Assembly: GCF_029395675.1 (NCBI RefSeq)
Contig: NZ_CP115184.1
Span: 2,542,001 to 2,606,000 of the forward strand
From: Janibacter cremeus
GTDB taxonomy: Bacteria; Actinomycetota; Actinomycetes; Actinomycetales; Dermatophilaceae
Length of the DNA: 64,000 nt
Reading direction: 5' to 3'
Shown: one piece after another, positions 63,102 to 64,000 of the stretch
Layout of the letters: each line of letters starts with the position of its first letter
How positions within the stretch are numbered: the first letter of the stretch is position 1
Notes under the pieces: generated by a model
What the model was told of the DNA's origin: nothing
Seen by the model: the letters and a program-made list of their open reading frames with translations, nothing else
Database searches by the model: none
Position numbers and translations under genes: made by a program

Positions 63102-64000
63102 GTGAAGTTCCGCGTCGAGCGCGATGTGCTGGCCGAAGCGGTCACCTGGGTGGCCCGAAGCCTGCCGAACCGTCCGCCCGTTCCCGTCCTGGCCGGTGTC
63201 CTCATGGAGGCCACCGATGACGGGTCGCTGACCCTGTCCACCTTCGACTACGAGGTCTCCGCGCGGATCACCGTCGCAGCCGAGGTCAGCGAGTCCGGAA
63301 CCTCCCTCGTGCTCGGCCGACTCCTCGCCGACATCTCCCGCAACCTGCCCGGCAAGCCCGTCGACATCGCCACCGACGGAGCCAAGGTCCAGGTGACCTG
63401 CGGCAGCTCGCGCTTCACCCTGCTGCAGATGCCCGCGGACGAGTACCCCACCCTGCCGACCTCCCCGGAGGGCAGCGGCACCGTCGACGGCACGCTCTTC
63501 ACCCAGGCGGTCCAGCAGGTGCAGATCGCCGCCGACCGCGGTGACACCCTCCCGATCCTCACCGGTGTCCGGGTCGAGATCGAGGGCGAGAGGATGACCC
63601 TGCTGGCCACGGACCGGTACCGGCTGGCGATGCGCGAGCTCGTCTGGCAGCCCCGCGCCTCCGACGCCGACCACGTCGCCCTCATCCCGGCACGCACCCT
63701 CGCCGAGACCGCCAAGGCCCTCGGCGCGGCCGGGTCGATCGAGGTCTCGCTCGGGGCCGCCACGGCTGGTGGCTCCGCCGGTCTCGTCGGTTTCGAGGCC
63801 GGCCAGCGCCACACCACCAGCCGCCTGCTCGACGGCGAGTACCCGAAGGTCTCCAAGATCTTCCCGACGACGAGCGAGACCGAGGCCGTCGTCGGCACCG
63901 AGCTGCTCACCGAGGCCGTCAAGCGCGTCGCCCTGGTCACCGAGCGCAACACCCCCGTGCGGCTGCGCTTCGCCGACGGCCAGGTCACCATCGAGGCCGG
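63102..64000 (+). CDS. dnaN: DNA polymerase III beta clamp (5' part)
   Basis: 299 residues visible; the frame is open to the window edge. GTG 63102, KFRVERDVLAEAVTWVARSLPNRP at the start, then LLATDRYRLAMRELVWQ in the second domain and LLDGEYPKVSKIFPT entering the third. The sliding clamp of the replisome, directly after oriC. Confidence 0.96.
   Translation, partial: MKFRVERDVLAEAVTWVARSLPNRPPVPVLAGVLMEATDDGSLTLSTFDYEVSARITVAAEVSESGTSLVLGRLLADISRNLPGKPVDIATDGAKVQVTCGSSRFTLLQMPADEYPTLPTSPEGSGTVDGTLFTQAVQQVQIAADRGDTLPILTGVRVEIEGERMTLLATDRYRLAMRELVWQPRASDADHVALIPARTLAETAKALGAAGSIEVSLGAATAGGSAGLVGFEAGQRHTTSRLLDGEYPKVSKIFPTTSETEAVVGTELLTEAVKRVALVTERNTPVRLRFADGQVTIEA

Overview
The window is very GC-rich, with short or overlapping intergenic gaps, many GTG starts and no insertion sequences, and it reads as chromosome of an actinobacterium. 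The order rpmH-rnpA-yidD-yidC-khpB-rsmG-parA-parB beside dnaA-oriC-dnaN, murJ next to a pseudokinase, and inositol-1-phosphate synthase behind a PadR regulator all fit. A relative of Janibacter or another Intrasporangiaceae/Dermatophilaceae member is my guess, not something the sequence proves.

Layout. (1) 1-9540: a myo-inositol catabolic operon on the minus strand (iolG, iolE, iolC, a class I aldolase, iolB, iolD, a sugar-binding lipoprotein and an ABC permease cut by the window edge), with a divergent GntR regulator. Most of its genes are joined by 4-base GTGA overlaps. (2) 9644-13437: a MATE exporter, an alanine/glycine symporter and one unassigned gene. (3) 13549-16677: a lipoprotein/OmpA-domain pair, then rpsF-ssb-rpsR-rplI. 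(4) 16836-22329: a GT87-like membrane glycosyltransferase and a class A PBP (minus), divergent from PadR-ino1 (plus). (5) 22479-24226: a second OmpA-domain/lipoprotein pair.

(6) 24245-41138 is the most distinctive part: a Tad/Flp pilus locus. One long overlapping operon (34016 to 25485) encodes a zinc-ribbon protein, CpaB, a CpaE with a TadE-like pseudopilin fused at its C-terminus, TadE, CpaF, TadB, TadC and a two-component pair (HK and NarL-type regulator). Three further transcription units carry the Flp pilin, a lipoprotein plus an SGNH hydrolase with a prepilin-like N-terminus, and a 469-residue protein with the same N-terminal module followed by the prepilin peptidase and small membrane proteins. 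The promoters of exactly these three units share an unusual array of GGGCCC hexamers with fixed 2-nt and 6-nt spacers, about 23 nt upstream of a -10 box and without a -35 box. I infer a common activator, most simply the regulator encoded next to the first array. Five proteins in the locus carry the prepilin-peptidase motif (G, then E at +5).

(7) 41292-43889: a biotin/lipoyl-type protein, then FHA, PP2C phosphatase and a small protein. (8) 43975-54223: cca, a Nudix hydrolase, a DUF6049-like secreted protein, murJ, a pseudokinase, an anti-sigma-like membrane protein, trxB and trxA. Stress-type promoters (GGAAC...CGTC and GGGAAC...CGTT) precede the last two units. (9) 54264-64000: the origin region, with parB, parA, four parS sites, rsmG, khpB, yidC, yidD, rnpA, rpmH, dnaA, oriC and the start of dnaN. 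Several genes without a Shine-Dalgarno sequence have a -10 hexamer 6-8 nt before the start codon, indicating leaderless mRNAs.
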